DNA of 64,000 nucleotides. Origin: Gorsachius magnificus (Eukaryota > Chordata > Aves > Pelecaniformes > Ardeidae). This document shows positions 26,201-39,900 of the stretch, piece by piece. The DNA lies in the NCBI GenBank assembly GCA_034008185.1, contig CM067082.1, positions 14,136,984-14,200,983 of the forward strand, read 5' to 3'. The position numbers and the translations under genes are program-made. The notes under the pieces were generated by a model. The model worked only from the letters and a program-made list of their open reading frames with translations, had not been told where the DNA came from and did not search any database. Numbering within the stretch: the stretch's first letter is position 1; each line of letters begins with the position of its first letter.

Positions 26201-28680
26201 TAATAACACCATGGCATCTGGGGCTTGTCCTCACTGCCTCAAGGCTGGCCTGCCCTTCCGTGTAGATAGCACTGTGGCAAGTCCAGTAGCTGAAGTGTAC
26301 CTTCCAGAGCGTGCAGAGCCCCTGTGGCCAAGCATGCCCAGCTGGTTAGCACAGAATTTGTGGCCCACAGACTGTCCACCAGCTTCCAGTGGGATGCCAA
26401 TAAACCAGCCAGGTGTACTGAAGGCGAATAGGGACAGCCCACATGGCACTTACTGCTCCTTTGGATGACAAAGCAGGAAATTATAGGCAAGATAGCAGGA
26501 CAGATAGGGTAAGGAGGCTGAGTCTGTCCCTCCAGACAATCCTTCCTGAAAAACCACAAAGCTTATTCACAGGGCAGTATAAGGAAACCTGGAAGCTGTT
26601 CTTCCCTGTGGTGTATGTCTTGCAGATGAATCCAATCGGTGGCTAGTAAGAATCCCTAGGGAAAAGCTCATTTTCCATTTGTTTGTACCTCTCTGTGAGG
26701 TTCATCTCATTACAGGAGGATGTTCCTTTAGACAGATAGAGAACATGGCACTTGCTCTTCTCAGAAACAGCCATACATGTAGTAGATTTATTTAAAAATC
26801 CATCTAAGAGCATAGTGAAAACATACAGCCCCCAGAAAACTGCATCCTTAAATGCCAAGAGGAGATTTGTATGACAGCTTAGAATTGTGGCTTTCTTTGG
26901 GAACTTATTGTTCTATCTACTCGAAGGTTAATTTTCTCACAGTTTTGAAAGATTTTTTTTTACCTGAAGCATCTTCTTAAGAAGTGGTGACACTCCTCAC
27001 AGAAGGGTACTGACTGATACTGAAGTGGTGCTGCCAGGTATTTCTTTATGAGCCTACCTTGGCAAAACATTTATGGAAGTGCTTAATGTTACTGGGAGTT
27101 AAGGACCTGACTGAAGTTCAGCTTTGTTGCCAAGGCATGACTGCCGAGTGACAATGTCAGTGTTTTATTCATACCAGTGGCTTGATAATTATCTTGTCAA
27201 AGAAGCTGCTGTAAAAAAACATCACATGCAGTCTTTTACTTCTTTGGTTCAGTCTGTTTCTGTACTGGGTCCTGTGAGCCTGTTTCTCCCATTCATTCCC
27301 TTTTGGTGCTAGAAAAGAAAACGGCGCTCCTCATTGTTCTCAGCAACGTTTTTCATGTTTGTGTTTCAAGTCTTCCGAAGTCTCAGAGACTTACCATCCC
27401 TGGAGACAGAGTACCAGATGGGGTAAATCAGTAGCAGAAACACTGCAGAGAGTCCTCTTTGAGATGTTTTGTTGTTGTGTCTTCTCTCATGACTGGGGTC
27501 AAAGCGATCACTGAATATGGGTGTAGGAAAACATTCACCCTTAGTATTCATTACCTTCCTTGGTAGTGTGAGGCACTGGGCCAGCAGTGGCAAGGTGGAT
27601 CTGACATACTGTTTCATGTCAATGCATGACTACAAACACTTTTTACATGTTTTTACCCTCTCTCTGCTTTTGGCACATAATAGTGTTAACTCCTTTTTGG
27701 CAGCAGCAGAACAGAATACCTATAGGCCCCCTGGAGCTTTGAGTTCATGATAACTGATAAAACAGATTGAAATTAACGCATTCATAGATGTTCTAAATCT
27801 TATTAATGTTTGACTAGACTCCTGTGGTAAAATACATTATGTGCAATTATCAATGTTATTATTTTAACTCTGAAGCAAATTAATAGTAGCTGGTTTTACA
27901 CTGACATGCAAAGATTTTAGTCAGACCACTGCCAAATGCATTTGGAAATCGTATTGTCTGCATGTGCATGGAGTCCACATGTTGTAGAGAAGAAACCATT
28001 AATATTTTCCATAGCTGATATATTTATTTCATTTCTCACAGAATTAAATATGAAACATGAAACATTATCCAGCTTGTTCAGTAGCTTTGATCAAGATGAA
28101 AACCTAACCAACTTAAATTCTGGTCAAGCAGTTGACTACCTGTATTTAATATGAAACCATAACCAAATTCTAGGTGAAGGCAATATAGATTTAATCTTGC
28201 TTTCAATTTCAAGGTACTCATGGACAAAGCATTTGGATTTCCTCAGAATGCAAGAGAAAATGTTTTGTACTGGACATCACATGTTTTCATAAGTCACAGA
28301 AGGTTTATGGTATATAACTGTGCAAGTGGGTGGTATAAAAGGCCAGAATCTTAGATAAATGTCAAGTGAGAGTTCCTTACATTTATTGATCCCACATCGT
28401 CATCAGAGCACACAGAGGAGTAACTAAAGCGGGGGGGCACGTTGCCCCATTTCTGTACCAGGAGAGCTGGTACTTTGTGTCTGCAGAAGGCTAAGAAAGG
28501 ACTGGTATTTGGCTCCATTTTGGCCATGACAATGCGAAAACTCCCTCGTCGTCTTTTAAACTCTCCAGATCCCACCAGCATGCCAACAACAGTAAAACCC
28601 CCAAAACACATCTAAGAAATACAAAAGCTGTGTACCAATAAGGCATTAAAATAAGTCATTAAGTCTTAAAAGGAAGAAAT
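23264..28680. other. Non-coding stretch with a GC-richer patch at 25640-26470
   Basis: No transposon is recognised. The patch at 25640-26470 has several overlapping frames of 60-122 codons on both strands, consistent with composition rather than coding. A TATAAAAGG lies at about 28334, and a perfect 6-base hairpin (GGGGCA/TGCCCC, 3-base loop) at 28434-28448. Neither has supporting context. Confidence 0.5.
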
Positions 28681-28734
28681 CCCTCTGCTAGGAGGAGTTT
28701 TTATCCCTCTGGTAGGAGGAGTTTTTATCCCTCC
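28681..28734 (+). repeat. 24-bp tandem duplication, about 2.25 copies
   Basis: Units at 28681-28704 and 28705-28728 match at 23 of 24 positions, followed by the first bases of a third. The unit contains GGAGGAGTTTTTAT. Confidence 0.93.
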
Positions 28735-30534
28735 ACCCTCACTAAGACAGGAGAAATGCTACAGACACCGTGATGCACAATAAGGGCAGAGCCTGCAGTT
28801 TTATACGGAAGATATTTGTATGACATGGTGATGGGTAAGAGCAAAAACCAGCGTGGACAGGTGAACAGGCAGTGAGATGGACAGACAGATAACACCGCGG
28901 GAGCTACAAAACGCTGTCCAAACTGGATTTATGCTGCTTCAACTGAGTGTAGAACTACTTGTGCAACTCAGCTGTGTCTCCAGTGAAACACGTGGAACTG
29001 TTGGTGTTGAAAGGGCCTCTGAACTAATAAGCACTTTAAACATTTTTTGAAACATCTTTCTGATGTCTGTGAATGATCCTTTCCTGTTTCCTCATGTTCG
29101 CTCACAAACCACCGCTAACGCCACGACAGTGTCCAAACAAGAGGCATGTCAGGCAGCTCCAGGAGAACGACTTGCCACCACATTTATCACCGTCTTTTCC
29201 ATCTCTCAGGCTTTTGTGGTCCTGACAGTTGTTTGGGCTCAGTTTTCACTGGCCGGTTGGGATGAAACTGAGCCTGCCCTTCAGCTGAAAAGCCCAGTGG
29301 CTGGGTGGGCCCAGAGGAATGGCCCTTTTTTCCCCTCCCCGTCTAAGCCTCTTGTGAGTAACTCCCTGCAGCTGTCCATAAACATCGCTTTCTGAATGGA
29401 GTGAGAGACGTCTGGGGCAGGCCCTGCTCTCACTGTTTCTCAAATGAAAATAAATACTGCCGTCAGCCGTTATACAGAGGATTGCCGCATGTTGTCCCAT
29501 AGCTTCACAAACACCTCAGGCCATGTTTTTCTAAAAGATGTTTCCAGCATTAACTCTCTGGAACCCAAAGTATCCCAAAATGATGAATTTACAAGTAAAC
29601 ACACACCACACAAGACAAAAGTGTACTTGGCCAGTGATGCAAATCCCGTACTCCTTATCACCTCTGATAAACCACACAATTAATGGCATATGGAGGAGGA
29701 TACTTATTAAAAGTACAAAGCAGAAGGCTGTGTATATGTGGGAAGCAGCAAGCATGTCTTTGCAGCCAGTGTGAATTTTGCCTCCCAGGAAACTGTTGTT
29801 AACCCAAAGCTGTGCGTAGGCACCCACCCTGCACACACCTTCACCAGCTGAGGAAGCCACCCCCTCTGGCTTCTTCTCTCGTCCTGCTGGGGACTGTGCC
29901 CACCCTGGGTCATGGGGGTTGGCTTGTGCGTCCTCAGTTGCTTCACATCCCCTTGGCCAGACTGGTCTGAACAGTCAACAAGCTGCTCACGCACCACCTG
30001 CCACCTCTGTGGCATGGGGGGATCAAGCCCCTTTACCCCACACCCTGGCCACTGGTGCTTTGTCTCTGCCCCATCACTGGTGGTCATCGCACCTCCAACA
30101 TGTTGGCCCCAGAGCTCAGCATGGTGTTTCTTCATCCAGTGTGGCCACACAGCCAGGCGAGTCTAAGGAATATCGACAGTAAGCCCTTTCTTACACAGCT
30201 TATTTTGACTAAAACGGGCTTGTTTTAGCCTGTTGTCTGTCTCAGGCAGAGGATCTAAGGAGGCAGCAGCCTCCCTCAAGGGCATGGCAGCAAGCTGACA
30301 GGAGTGGGCTGGCTATGGCAGTGTCCTCAGCTGGCACCGCCAGGGCTGGCCGAGCAAGTCTACCCACAGCCATGTTTTTCAGAGCCAAGTGTAGGATGTG
30401 AAAGCAAAGTCCACTTGTTTTCAGATCTGTCTTTGCTTTCCCTTTGATCTTTCCATCTCTGCTGTCTTCTAGGCATTTGGTTTTGCTTGCACTTTTGAAA
30501 ACAGCATGAACTGGTTTAACAGTTGAAGGTTTTA
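28735..30534. other. Non-coding stretch with a GC-rich patch at about 29780-30170
   Basis: The GC-rich patch carries a 147-codon minus frame (29707-30150) and 84- and 87-codon + frames at the same place. Being open on both strands argues for composition. The minus product is Gln/His/Trp-rich and unrecognised. No repeat family is identified. Confidence 0.5.
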
Positions 30535-30566
30535 TTTTTGCTTTCTTTTCTTTTTGCTTTCTTTTC
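30535..30566 (+). repeat. 16-bp perfect tandem duplication, pyrimidine-rich
   Basis: Two identical 16-base units (TTTTTGCTTTCTTTTC) at 30535-30550 and 30551-30566. Confidence 0.93.
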
Positions 30567-30713
30567 TTTGTCTGAATTCTGTAGAACTGAAATTTCACTC
30601 CACCTTTTTTATTCAAATTTTTCAACATCCTTGATTGCTGAAAACTTCTCAGTAAGGACCTGAGATTTTATCTGCTACAACACAGGAATAGAAACAGTGG
30701 TCTAGGCTCATGG

Positions 30714-30715
<2 letters not shown>

Positions 30716-30763
<48 letters not shown>
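30716..30763 (+). repeat. (GT)24 microsatellite
   Basis: Forty-eight bases of uninterrupted GT dinucleotide, preceded by a run of five to six G. This is long enough to be length-polymorphic and to adopt left-handed DNA. Confidence 0.97.
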
Positions 30764-30764
<1 letters not shown>

Positions 30765-32269
30765 TGTCAAGCCCACACCCACTGTGTTTAACAGCAACCC
30801 AGAAAAAATGCATATGAAAAGAGTAAAGAAGAAAGGGAAGTATACCAGGAGCTACCTAAATCCAAGCAAGACAGATACTCTGGCTGGTATACCTCATAAG
30901 TAAAGCAGAGGCATCATATAAAGTTGGCCACAACTCTTTTTCATGGGTTGCTTTTAAAATTTGCTTTCACTTCAGAATTAAAATAGAAGTAAAACCTTAA
31001 AGATGCTTTCACGAAACAGAGAGCCATCAGAACTTTACTTCTCAGGTTATTAACGACAAGATCCCTGTGTCATGTCCCACCCATCTCCCCACCCCCCAAA
31101 GACCCACAATACCTTCTGAATAAAATGCATTTGAAACACATATAAAACCTTGGAGTGTTTTCAAATTGATGCAATGCCACCTCTCACTGTTGAAGATATT
31201 CCAGGTGATCACAATGCTTGTGCTCCTTTCTCTTTACCTTTAGGTCTGAGTGGGCTATTGGGAGATTCAATGGGTCAAGATTTCTTGCACTGAACTCTTT
31301 GTTGTATTGACCATCTTCATACACTGATACGGCAAATAAAGAAAAGGGGGTTCAGATCTTGCGGAACAGACTCATATGCAGCTGTAACAGGACTAATAAA
31401 ACCCCTCATCAAATAAAGCAATAACCTGTGTGGAAGTAGGAGATTAAAGTGGAATGGTTTTGTTCAGAACTTACAGGGTTATCAAACTATGTGACAGAAA
31501 AATCCAGAAATCTTTCAATCAAATCCCTCTATGATGCTGCAGTTATCTCACCATTTTGAACACTGGTTAACTGTGTTTTTAAGAGTAGAGTGTTTGACTT
31601 CGCCACCTCAGTAATGTTATTGTCAATTTTACTTTATTTTTTATTTGATGTGCATAACTACCCAATATTTTTAAAATGCCCAGCTCACAAAACAACACTA
31701 AACAAACTCTGAAACTGTATTGTTTGACATCATGTGACACATGGACAGGACACTGACAAGGTTGGAACTGTTAGATCACAGACCAAAACAAGTCCCAAAA
31801 ACCTGATAGCAGTAATAGACCATGCAAAGACCCTGTAATCTTAAGGAGACCTTGCAGTGTGGACTCTGCTCCATGGGTTGGTGTCTATGCCAACATCCAT
31901 GATGCAGCTGCTTCAGTTTAGAAATTACAGGAAATTTTTTCTTGGCTCTTATGCTTAGCTCACTTTACTGCTGAGATCTCCAGGTAATTTAACTGAGAAA
32001 CTTTTGTAAATTTTGCCATCATCATAATCAGAATTCAGCAGATATGCTGCATGGAAAAAGTAACCAATTTTTACTAAAGATTTACCAAAGTAATCCTGTC
32101 CTCTCTAACTCATATTTTCACTGGATGTCAGTGGATATAGAGCTGTGATTAGATGACTTTTAGGTTGAGATAATTTCTTGTTTTCTAAAGAAAGCAAAGA
32201 ATTTTCTGTGAACAAAAGCAAGTCAGTGTCCAATGAGCATCTCCTTGTCTCTCTCTTTGTTTCTCTCAG
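30764..32269. other. Non-coding, nothing recognised
   Basis: AT-rich unique-looking sequence. ORFs do not exceed 75 codons. Confidence 0.55.
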
Positions 32270-32412
32270 TGTGCAACGGTCGCTTTGAAGGCTCATTTTA
32301 CTACAAAGGCACTTGTGTGAAGAGTAGCCCACAGGACCCTGCAGTGGTGATTAGTCTTTGTAAACTCCCGTATCCTTTGTGCCAGACCTTCAGCATGACA
32401 GTTCAAATGGGT
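32270..32412 (+). other. Candidate exon or chance ORF behind a strong acceptor
   Basis: A 28-base pyrimidine-rich run ends in CAG at 32267-32269, a strong 3' splice-site match. Beginning in phase (two bases complete a split codon), 47 codons are open from 32272 up to TAG at 32413. The product starts CNGRFEGSFYYKGTCVKSSPQ, with a local look of a small disulphide-rich domain. Donor candidates are weak (a GTGATT near 32347). I do not recognise the family. No neighbouring exon is seen, so this may be chance. Confidence 0.15.
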
Positions 32413-35400
32413 TAGGAGTTCACTCTCACTTAATTAATCCCAGATTTTGTTCATATGGCACACGTCGTTGGTGGCAAGACTTCCAAGCAGGACTGCATAG
32501 GTATGAAATCAGCAAACAATGACTTCATTTTTCTTTGTGATTCTCTGTGAAGTAGACCTTAATTTAGCAAAAACCCCCAACCAGACGAGCGCCAAACGTG
32601 CATCTATCCTTTCCAGAATCGATAGCAAGATAAATAATTTCATTTGTAGTGTATGCTTTAAGAGTTATTTATAAGACTCAAGCTCAGAAAAATATAAAAC
32701 CTTCTGATTTTCCTTTAATATGTAGTCAACATTAGCAAGCATTGAGCTGATCCAAACATCCCTCTTAAGCCATTCCCTATCTTGTCCCTCTATCAAGTTT
32801 TTTTTATTCTATTGGTATTTCTTGTTTACTTGAGAGAAATTAATTTTATTGGGTGTAGCTAGAATCTCTAGCTCCGTGGCTAGAGCTCATGCTATGAATG
32901 TCTTTGCTTTTCAAACTGTTGCTCATGAGCACATGGCTGCGTGTATACATTGTGCATGGGTATATAATGCAGGTCTTTCTGTTAAGCTCAATTTTTATCT
33001 CTGAATTCACAGAACATGGATGTGGTTTATCATGTATGAAGGATTTTAAAACCCTATGAAGATGATAAAAAGATACAATTAATAGGCATATATTTGCCAC
33101 ATTGACATTTTATCCCCATAGAAATCTCAACAATGTTTTCTTTAGATCCATTCTTCAAAATTACTTATAAGGATGGAGTTCATAACATCTTTGGACATCT
33201 GTGATGTAGACATCTTCATCTGAGCTGGAACTTTTCTCATTTATTACAGTCATTAAAGACAAATAGGCCATGATTTCATGCATACAATTAATCTCAGCCA
33301 AAGGTAGATGGCCAAAAAAACCCAACAGCATTAACAGAACAGAAGAATTGCTTTCTTCACAAGACTGTTTCTGTCCTTAGGGGTTTTTTTGGTAACTAGC
33401 TCAGATACAGATTTCTGCCTTACAGGCATGTAAATCTAGGGCAAATAATTATTATCTTTGTCAGTTACTTGGGTCAGATTAGGGTTTTATTTACTATGGC
33501 TGCCACTAGAGCTCCTTGTTACAGTTTTTCAGCACAGGATTTTAGGTAATCCTTTTCCAGTGCAGAAAATTAGAACAGATACAGTCAGCTAATAGACCTG
33601 TTGCAGCAAAATGTCATCAAGGTCCTGGAGGTGACTTTAAGTTATTAAGTTTAGAAGGTGTGATGGCCAAGAAAATGTCCATTATATCCAGAGATTGGCA
33701 AAAGGAGCACTGATAGAGAGGACAAGTATTTGAACACCATGAATGTGCAGAGGACACAGCATTACCTTCTTCATGTCTGTACCTCTTCCCTTGGTGTTTT
33801 CCAGATCTTGGATGAGATCAGGTTTTGGTCAAACAGAGCTTACCAAGGCTTAACCCAATCAAAGCAAAGGGTAGGCAGGTAAAAACGCTTTGGAAAATTC
33901 CGCAGGCTTAGTACAAAATGCATTTAGCTTAAAGGTGTAGAAAGAAAACTGCTTAATTTAGGGATTAATTTAAGAATGCTCATTATCTTCTTGACATTGT
34001 TAATGCCATCATGCACAGCAACTCTAGGGTCTGACTAATTTTGGTGGACAGCAAACTGACTGCAACTGTACATGTCTTTGCTGTCTGGCGTGTGTGTAGT
34101 ATCGCATCCCAGAATAGCTGAGCATTAAAGTATCAGGAGGAAGGTAAATTCTGCAAGCCCTGAATGTTGCATGACATCTCTGTGGGAATGTAGGCCTTGA
34201 TAAGAGGTCTAATTGCTACATATTAGCATACCCTGAAAATCTTTTAAATTAGTTTCAAAGGCACATGGTTGATGACACTTTTCCTTCAACATGAAGGGTC
34301 TGTCTTTCCCTAGTACAATACATTACACTTTGGCCTAAGTTACACTTTTGTCTAAGAGGCAGGAATAAACTCCCCAAGGAAGGACAGATCTTCATAAAGT
34401 TCACTGCATTTCCTCAACCTGCCCTCCAGAGAGGAACAATGCATACAACCAGAAGAGCAACTATGCTAGGTCTGCTGAGGCCAAAGGCTACATATTGTCC
34501 TCACTGTTCTCCTGAAGAATTAATGCATTTATATATCATACTATCAGTTGTGCCGCTTAACATACAACTAGTGGGTGCTTAAATACTAAGGCTACATCTC
34601 TAATAAAAAGTAAATGTGGCCAGGACTCTTATCTGGCACTGAAGCCACCTGGTATGGAGCACTGCCAAAATCAATACTACTAAATTCTATTAAGTACTAC
34701 ATCAGTGTATGAAAATCTCTTGCTCTGCAAAACAGGGTGACTGCCTATTGGGAATGGCTCCTGCCATGTGCTAATCTCAGAACCATGCCTGGGAACAATT
34801 TGAGAAACTGCTGACATGGGCCAAAAATATGCCAGAAACTTCTCTAATAATTTAAAACTATAGACGATTGACGTGCAGGGCCTGGGAATATTCCTCCACA
34901 CTATTAAATTTATGGTATAAGTGTGGCCCGTAGAGATGAAGGCAATGTAAGGACCTACAGAAACTAGGGTAACTGATCTATATTGGGAATCTGGACCACT
35001 CAGTATGGTGAGTCAATTCACCCAATTATCTACAAACCTACATTAAGTCTATGTCTTATTAAGTATGTTGTCCTAGAAAACATTTTACATGGTGAAGAAT
35101 TAATTTATTATTTCCCAATTATTCCATGGTTAATTTTAAAGTACAGTTTCATTAAGCTCAAGAAGAAATGTTGTCTTTATAAAGCAGGGATTGGCAGATA
35201 ACACAAGGGTATATCAGAGCACTGGGAGCAGGGATTAGCTTCACTGAAGCTAGATGCAATTACAGATGTTGGGATCAGTGAGCCGAGACATTCTACTATT
35301 TACACTTTTGAACTACTTTTGAAAGTTTAGGTTTTAATTCAAAGCCTTTTTACAAACCTGTTTTCTGCATGTTATAGCAGCCTCACTTTGCATGAGTTTT

Positions 35401-35901
35401 TAGACTGCTCTTTGTGGGGAGAAATACAGAAAAATTAGTACTCCAACATGTTCATATTTTTATTTATACTATGCATTATTGAGCATAGCAGGTAGTGTAT
35501 GTGCAATAACATCAAATAATCAGTTCCATTCAGATACACAATTCTCTCTGCGTGGCATTACGCACTCTTGTTCTCTTAAGTATGAGACGTAACAGTTATT
35601 TATGAGCTTACTATTTTTAAAGGAGAAAGGGAAAAGCATTAAAACAGGTAAACACTGTATTTCACTTGGCCATGTGTTGCACATCAAAAAAGACTGAGTT
35701 AAGCCCTGCAAAGTTAAACCTTTACATCTTCAAACAAACCCAGAATTTTCCTTCTCAGTCTATCACAACGTTTGCCGTGTAATGTTATCACTAATAATCA
35801 TTGCGCGTTAGCAAGAGAGGCCATGAGTAGGTTCAAGCAATAGACACTTCTGTGGTTGCTGTTGTTAACAATCTGTAAAAGTCAGGCTCCCAAAACAGTG
35901 C
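32413..35901. other. Non-coding, nothing recognised
   Basis: Unique-looking AT-rich DNA with ORFs no longer than 84 codons. Confidence 0.55.
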
Positions 35902-35940
35902 GAAGGAAGAAAAAGAGAGAGAGAAAGAAAGGAAGGAGGG
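35902..35940 (+). repeat. Polypurine tract, 39 nt
   Basis: Uninterrupted A/G run including GAGAGAGAGAAAGAAAGGAAGG. Potential triplex-forming sequence. Not attached to a recognised transposon. Confidence 0.93.
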
Positions 35941-36913
35941 TTGGTTGGTTTAATACAGAGGCACAAATTAAAAGCAGCAAAAAAAAATGAAAAGAGACCA
36001 GGGCTCACGGAGGAGAGATGAAAGTAAAAGAAAAGACAAACATACACAGCTAAGGCCAGAGTGCAAGTCCTTTCAAGTCCTCATTAACCCCACAGTAAAG
36101 AGGTTCCTTGTGAACATTTAGCCTTTTCATTGAGCTCTGCTTTTTCATTGACAAATGTCAGCTGTGAAACATGTTTGGATGCAGCAGTAACCCCCTAACA
36201 CCTCTTTCACAGAGTGCAAGCCAAATCCACCACTACGTTTCAGCTCCATGAGCAGAAGCACTAACATAAATGCTATGTTAGAGCAGTGTGTGGATGTGAA
36301 AATCACGCCTGTGTCTTTGCAAGCAGCCGTACAAGGACTGGGAAACTAAAATTTCCCTGATTACAACCTGAGCACCAAAGTCACCAGGTTGGTGTAATTG
36401 TGAGAGTGAAGGATGTACGCTCACTCACGGCTTCTTGCTTTGAAAACCTCCCAGGAAAACATGACCCCCTTAATCATCCTTGAGGGCCTCAGGAGCAGCT
36501 GTCACAAAGGGGGACGATGGCTCTGCCACTCGGGACAGCTTCTTTCTTGCAGGCACAGGGTCAGCATCCAGGCTCTTCTACCAAGTGCTCAAGATGTACT
36601 TAACTTTTAAATTTGTGAGTAATCCCATTACCTTCAGTGTGGCTACTAACAAGTCCAAAGCTCAGCAGAGGACTGGAGCTCTTTGAAAGCCTTGAAGGAC
36701 TGAGTCTGAAGCCCTTTGAATTTAGAAAGTCCCTTCCCAGGGGAGAGTTTCAAAAATTCTGCAGATGGGTTTGATATAGGGTGTTATATGATTTAGGAGG
36801 GACAGACCCAGGGTGATATTTACAAGAAACTCTTAAGAGTTTTTGTTTACTAAAAGTTCTTTCCTTGCCAATGGTAGTTAGTTTGTTCTTTCTTCATGTA
36901 TTCATGCTAAAGG
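35941..36913. other. Non-coding, nothing recognised
   Basis: Short incidental ORFs only. Confidence 0.5.
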
Positions 36914-36929
36914 AAAAAAAAAAAAAAAA
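36914..36929 (+). repeat. Poly-A run, A16
   Basis: Sixteen adenines. I looked for a retrocopy upstream with a polyadenylation signal and found none. Confidence 0.9.
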
Positions 36930-39900
36930 GCCAATTATTTAGGAAAGTCAAATGTGTCCCAGCCTAAAATGTGAATTACTTAAATAACAGGACGTGTCAC
37001 AAAACTGACATCAGTGCTTCTCTTCAGTCCCACCCAATGATAATGAGAAGCCATTTGAACAATTTCAGCAGAGCAAAATAAACAAAGATTTTGCACAGAC
37101 CCTATCAAGAGCTCAATGCAGCAAACCTGTAGTCAGCCAAATAGCTATTTGTCAACCTAGAGATCCCTCTGATAGTTCCTTACTCAGCAAGTAAAGACTG
37201 TTTGTATTATTGCAGTAAAGAGCGTGCACAGGATCGGGTTAAAGAAATCAGTGCACATTTCACCTCTTTATACCAATTGCCACCATGCAGAAGACAGCTG
37301 TCATCTTTAAATCTTGTTTTAGTGGGAATGAGTTACCACTTTTGCCGTAGTGGAAGGAAAAAGGCAAGAACATAACCAGGAGAAATTCTGCACAGTTCAG
37401 CTACTATGAACACTTCACAATTATTTTATTAGCAAATTATACAGAGAGAACAACGGGGGACAATGAAAATATTCCCCAGAGAAAGAGTAGGAAAATATTT
37501 TCTGTAATGAGAAAAACGTAGACAGCACACTTGGAAGAACAGTTTTCAAGGAAACCCCTTTTTACAGAGACAAGAAGCAAATGAAACAAGGCTCTGAAGT
37601 GGAAGCATATGTGCTCACCAAGGGAAGCTGATGTAATTGGTAAGCGGAGCCTGGCCTCCTCCAGAAAACCACGTCTTTGTGGAGGACGGCAAAAGGGTGT
37701 GTGGCAGGCAGCAGGGGAGGGGTGTGGGAGGGAGCTCTGTTTACAGCTGAGGTGACGTGGGCAGCTTGGCTACTGCTCTCCTTGGAGTCCACACCAATGC
37801 GTGAAGGTCACAGCATGGGGTGGACTCTTGCTAAGCGCCCCCCTAGACAAGAAAGAAGTTGTTAGTGCAAAGAACTGCGGTTTGGGGGAAGACTTTCAAT
37901 AACGGCCCATGGTTTGCAGGATTGTTTTAAGAGAAAGTTTTGAAAGCATGGATTCTATAGGCATTTATTGGAGCAATTACACCCATCTCTGCGTCCTAAA
38001 GTGCCTGTCCCATGGGAGATAACCCCCAGATACCTTTTTCAGAAACAGCAAGCCTCCTCTCCACCAATGGATATGCTGGTTGTAACTACTGCTGTGGCTA
38101 AACACAGGCAGTTGTCACGGCTTCTCACCAGCCCGGCCCCTCAAAATGGCAAGTGTGGTTGCCAGTCATCAGCACATCTGAGCCTGGACCCTTTGGAGCC
38201 GGACTGTGGCAGAGTCCAGCCGCACTGAGTGCGTCCAGGTGATCGATGCAAGGTGGTGCTTTTGGAAAAGGGACCCCCTTGGCAACAACCTCTCATGGCA
38301 AATCTTGTCTTCCAGGTGAGTCAGTGACTGTACATCCCAGCCCATACGTCCCAGCCTGGCCACCACGCAGCCCCTTGGAGGCTTCCTGCCCTCGTGGTTG
38401 CAGACAGTAACATTCTTCCACTCTGTGCATGCAAGATACAATTTCTGGAATGTGATTTTGTCCTTTTTATTTATTTCATTCTGCCTTCTCAGCTTTTAAC
38501 CCTTAAAATATACAACTTCACTATACTTTGGGCTCTGACAATATTCCTTGAGGACTGTTGGTATTACAGAGCTTTCCATCACCATACAGGCAAAAGCAGA
38601 GGCTCAATGCAATGAAAAGGTTAATTTATGTTAGTACATTTTGGAAAGGGATGCTAGGAAGGAGGGGTATGCAGTTACAGCAAATAACCAAGACAAAAGA
38701 TCCAAGCCCTTTCCCCATCTGTGCAGCAGTCCTCTTGCATGAGTTAGGGGGAGCCACTTATGTCCTCCGCTGAAGTTACTGTTATTTTGCTGTGTACCTA
38801 GGGATGCCTGTCTGATCGTGGCCATGTAATTCTAGGTGTCGTCAGCACAGCATGAAGGGATGTGAAATTATCGCTCAGTCTGGGTGAGGAGGAAGGAAAA
38901 GTGATGGACATACCAGGCAGAGCAGAAGGATATAGATACTACTTTGGATCAGAGCACCCAGCAGAGAGCACAGACCACCAGCTGCTACTGAGCATTACAG
39001 CAGAGGTGAAATTTAAAGAGACAGCATAACAGACTGGGGGACCTGGGGAGCCCTTCTTGTGCATAGGATGTAGCAGGGGATATGATCCAAACTTTTTTAG
39101 AGAAAATTACAGTAGCAGATCATAAAAAGTGGAAAAGCAGGCAGGGGGGTTGACAGCAGCATGCTAATAATGTGGTTGGCATATATTCTTTTCAAGTTCC
39201 AGCTGTAATGGCTGAAGCAGTTACATCCCCAAGTGTCCTCTCCACTCCTCACTTCGCACCTAATCTAGGACATCGTCACCTCAGAAGCAAGGACTGAATG
39301 GCTCTTGGACTGTCTCTTTCAATTATTCTAGACAAGGCAATCTTGCTTAGGAGAAGTCTGTTATTTAAAGCCTAGTCTAAGCTAGGCTGGCTTGATTTAA
39401 ATAAATTGATTAGTGCATGAACAAAAAGCCATTTAACTGGCATTTCTGAGAAAGTGGTAATTGTTGATGAAGAGGTAGCTGTGAGTGTCTGGGTTTGAAA
39501 ACCTTTTGCTGGTACACCTAGAGAGCATAGGTCTATGGCCTAAGAGAGGACAAGAAGGTAGGAATATAACATTTATAACCTGCGAGAGGGTAGGCAGGTA
39601 AGACTGATAACATTTAAGTAAATTTAAATTTAACAATTAAGTAAATTTTAAAAGATTAAGATTTTACTGTACTTCTTGAGCTGGAAAGCACTAAATGATT
39701 ACAAAACGTTATTATCCCATTATCGTAAGAACTCACTCAACACATAAGGAGAAATGAATGGTTCACTTGGTACATTTAATTCAGTCGTTTGCCTGTTTAC
39801 ATTGAAACCTGGCTGCTTTAACTCCCCAAATGTTTAGTATCAAGTAGGTTCAAAGAAAAGTATAACTCCTCAGCAATCAATTTCCTGACCTTGTTCTTTC

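Noticed and set aside
28334..28342. TATAAAAGG, a strong TATA-box match
   Set aside because: No initiator, donor, CpG enrichment or motif cluster in support, unlike the site at 10139; such strings recur by chance in AT-rich DNA.
29707..30182. 147-codon minus ORF with 84/87-codon + ORFs
   Set aside because: Same GC-rich patch is open in several frames on both strands, so composition explains it.
36840..36929. A16 run considered as the tail of a processed pseudogene
   Set aside because: No polyadenylation signal and no coding-like body upstream; no flanking duplication seen.
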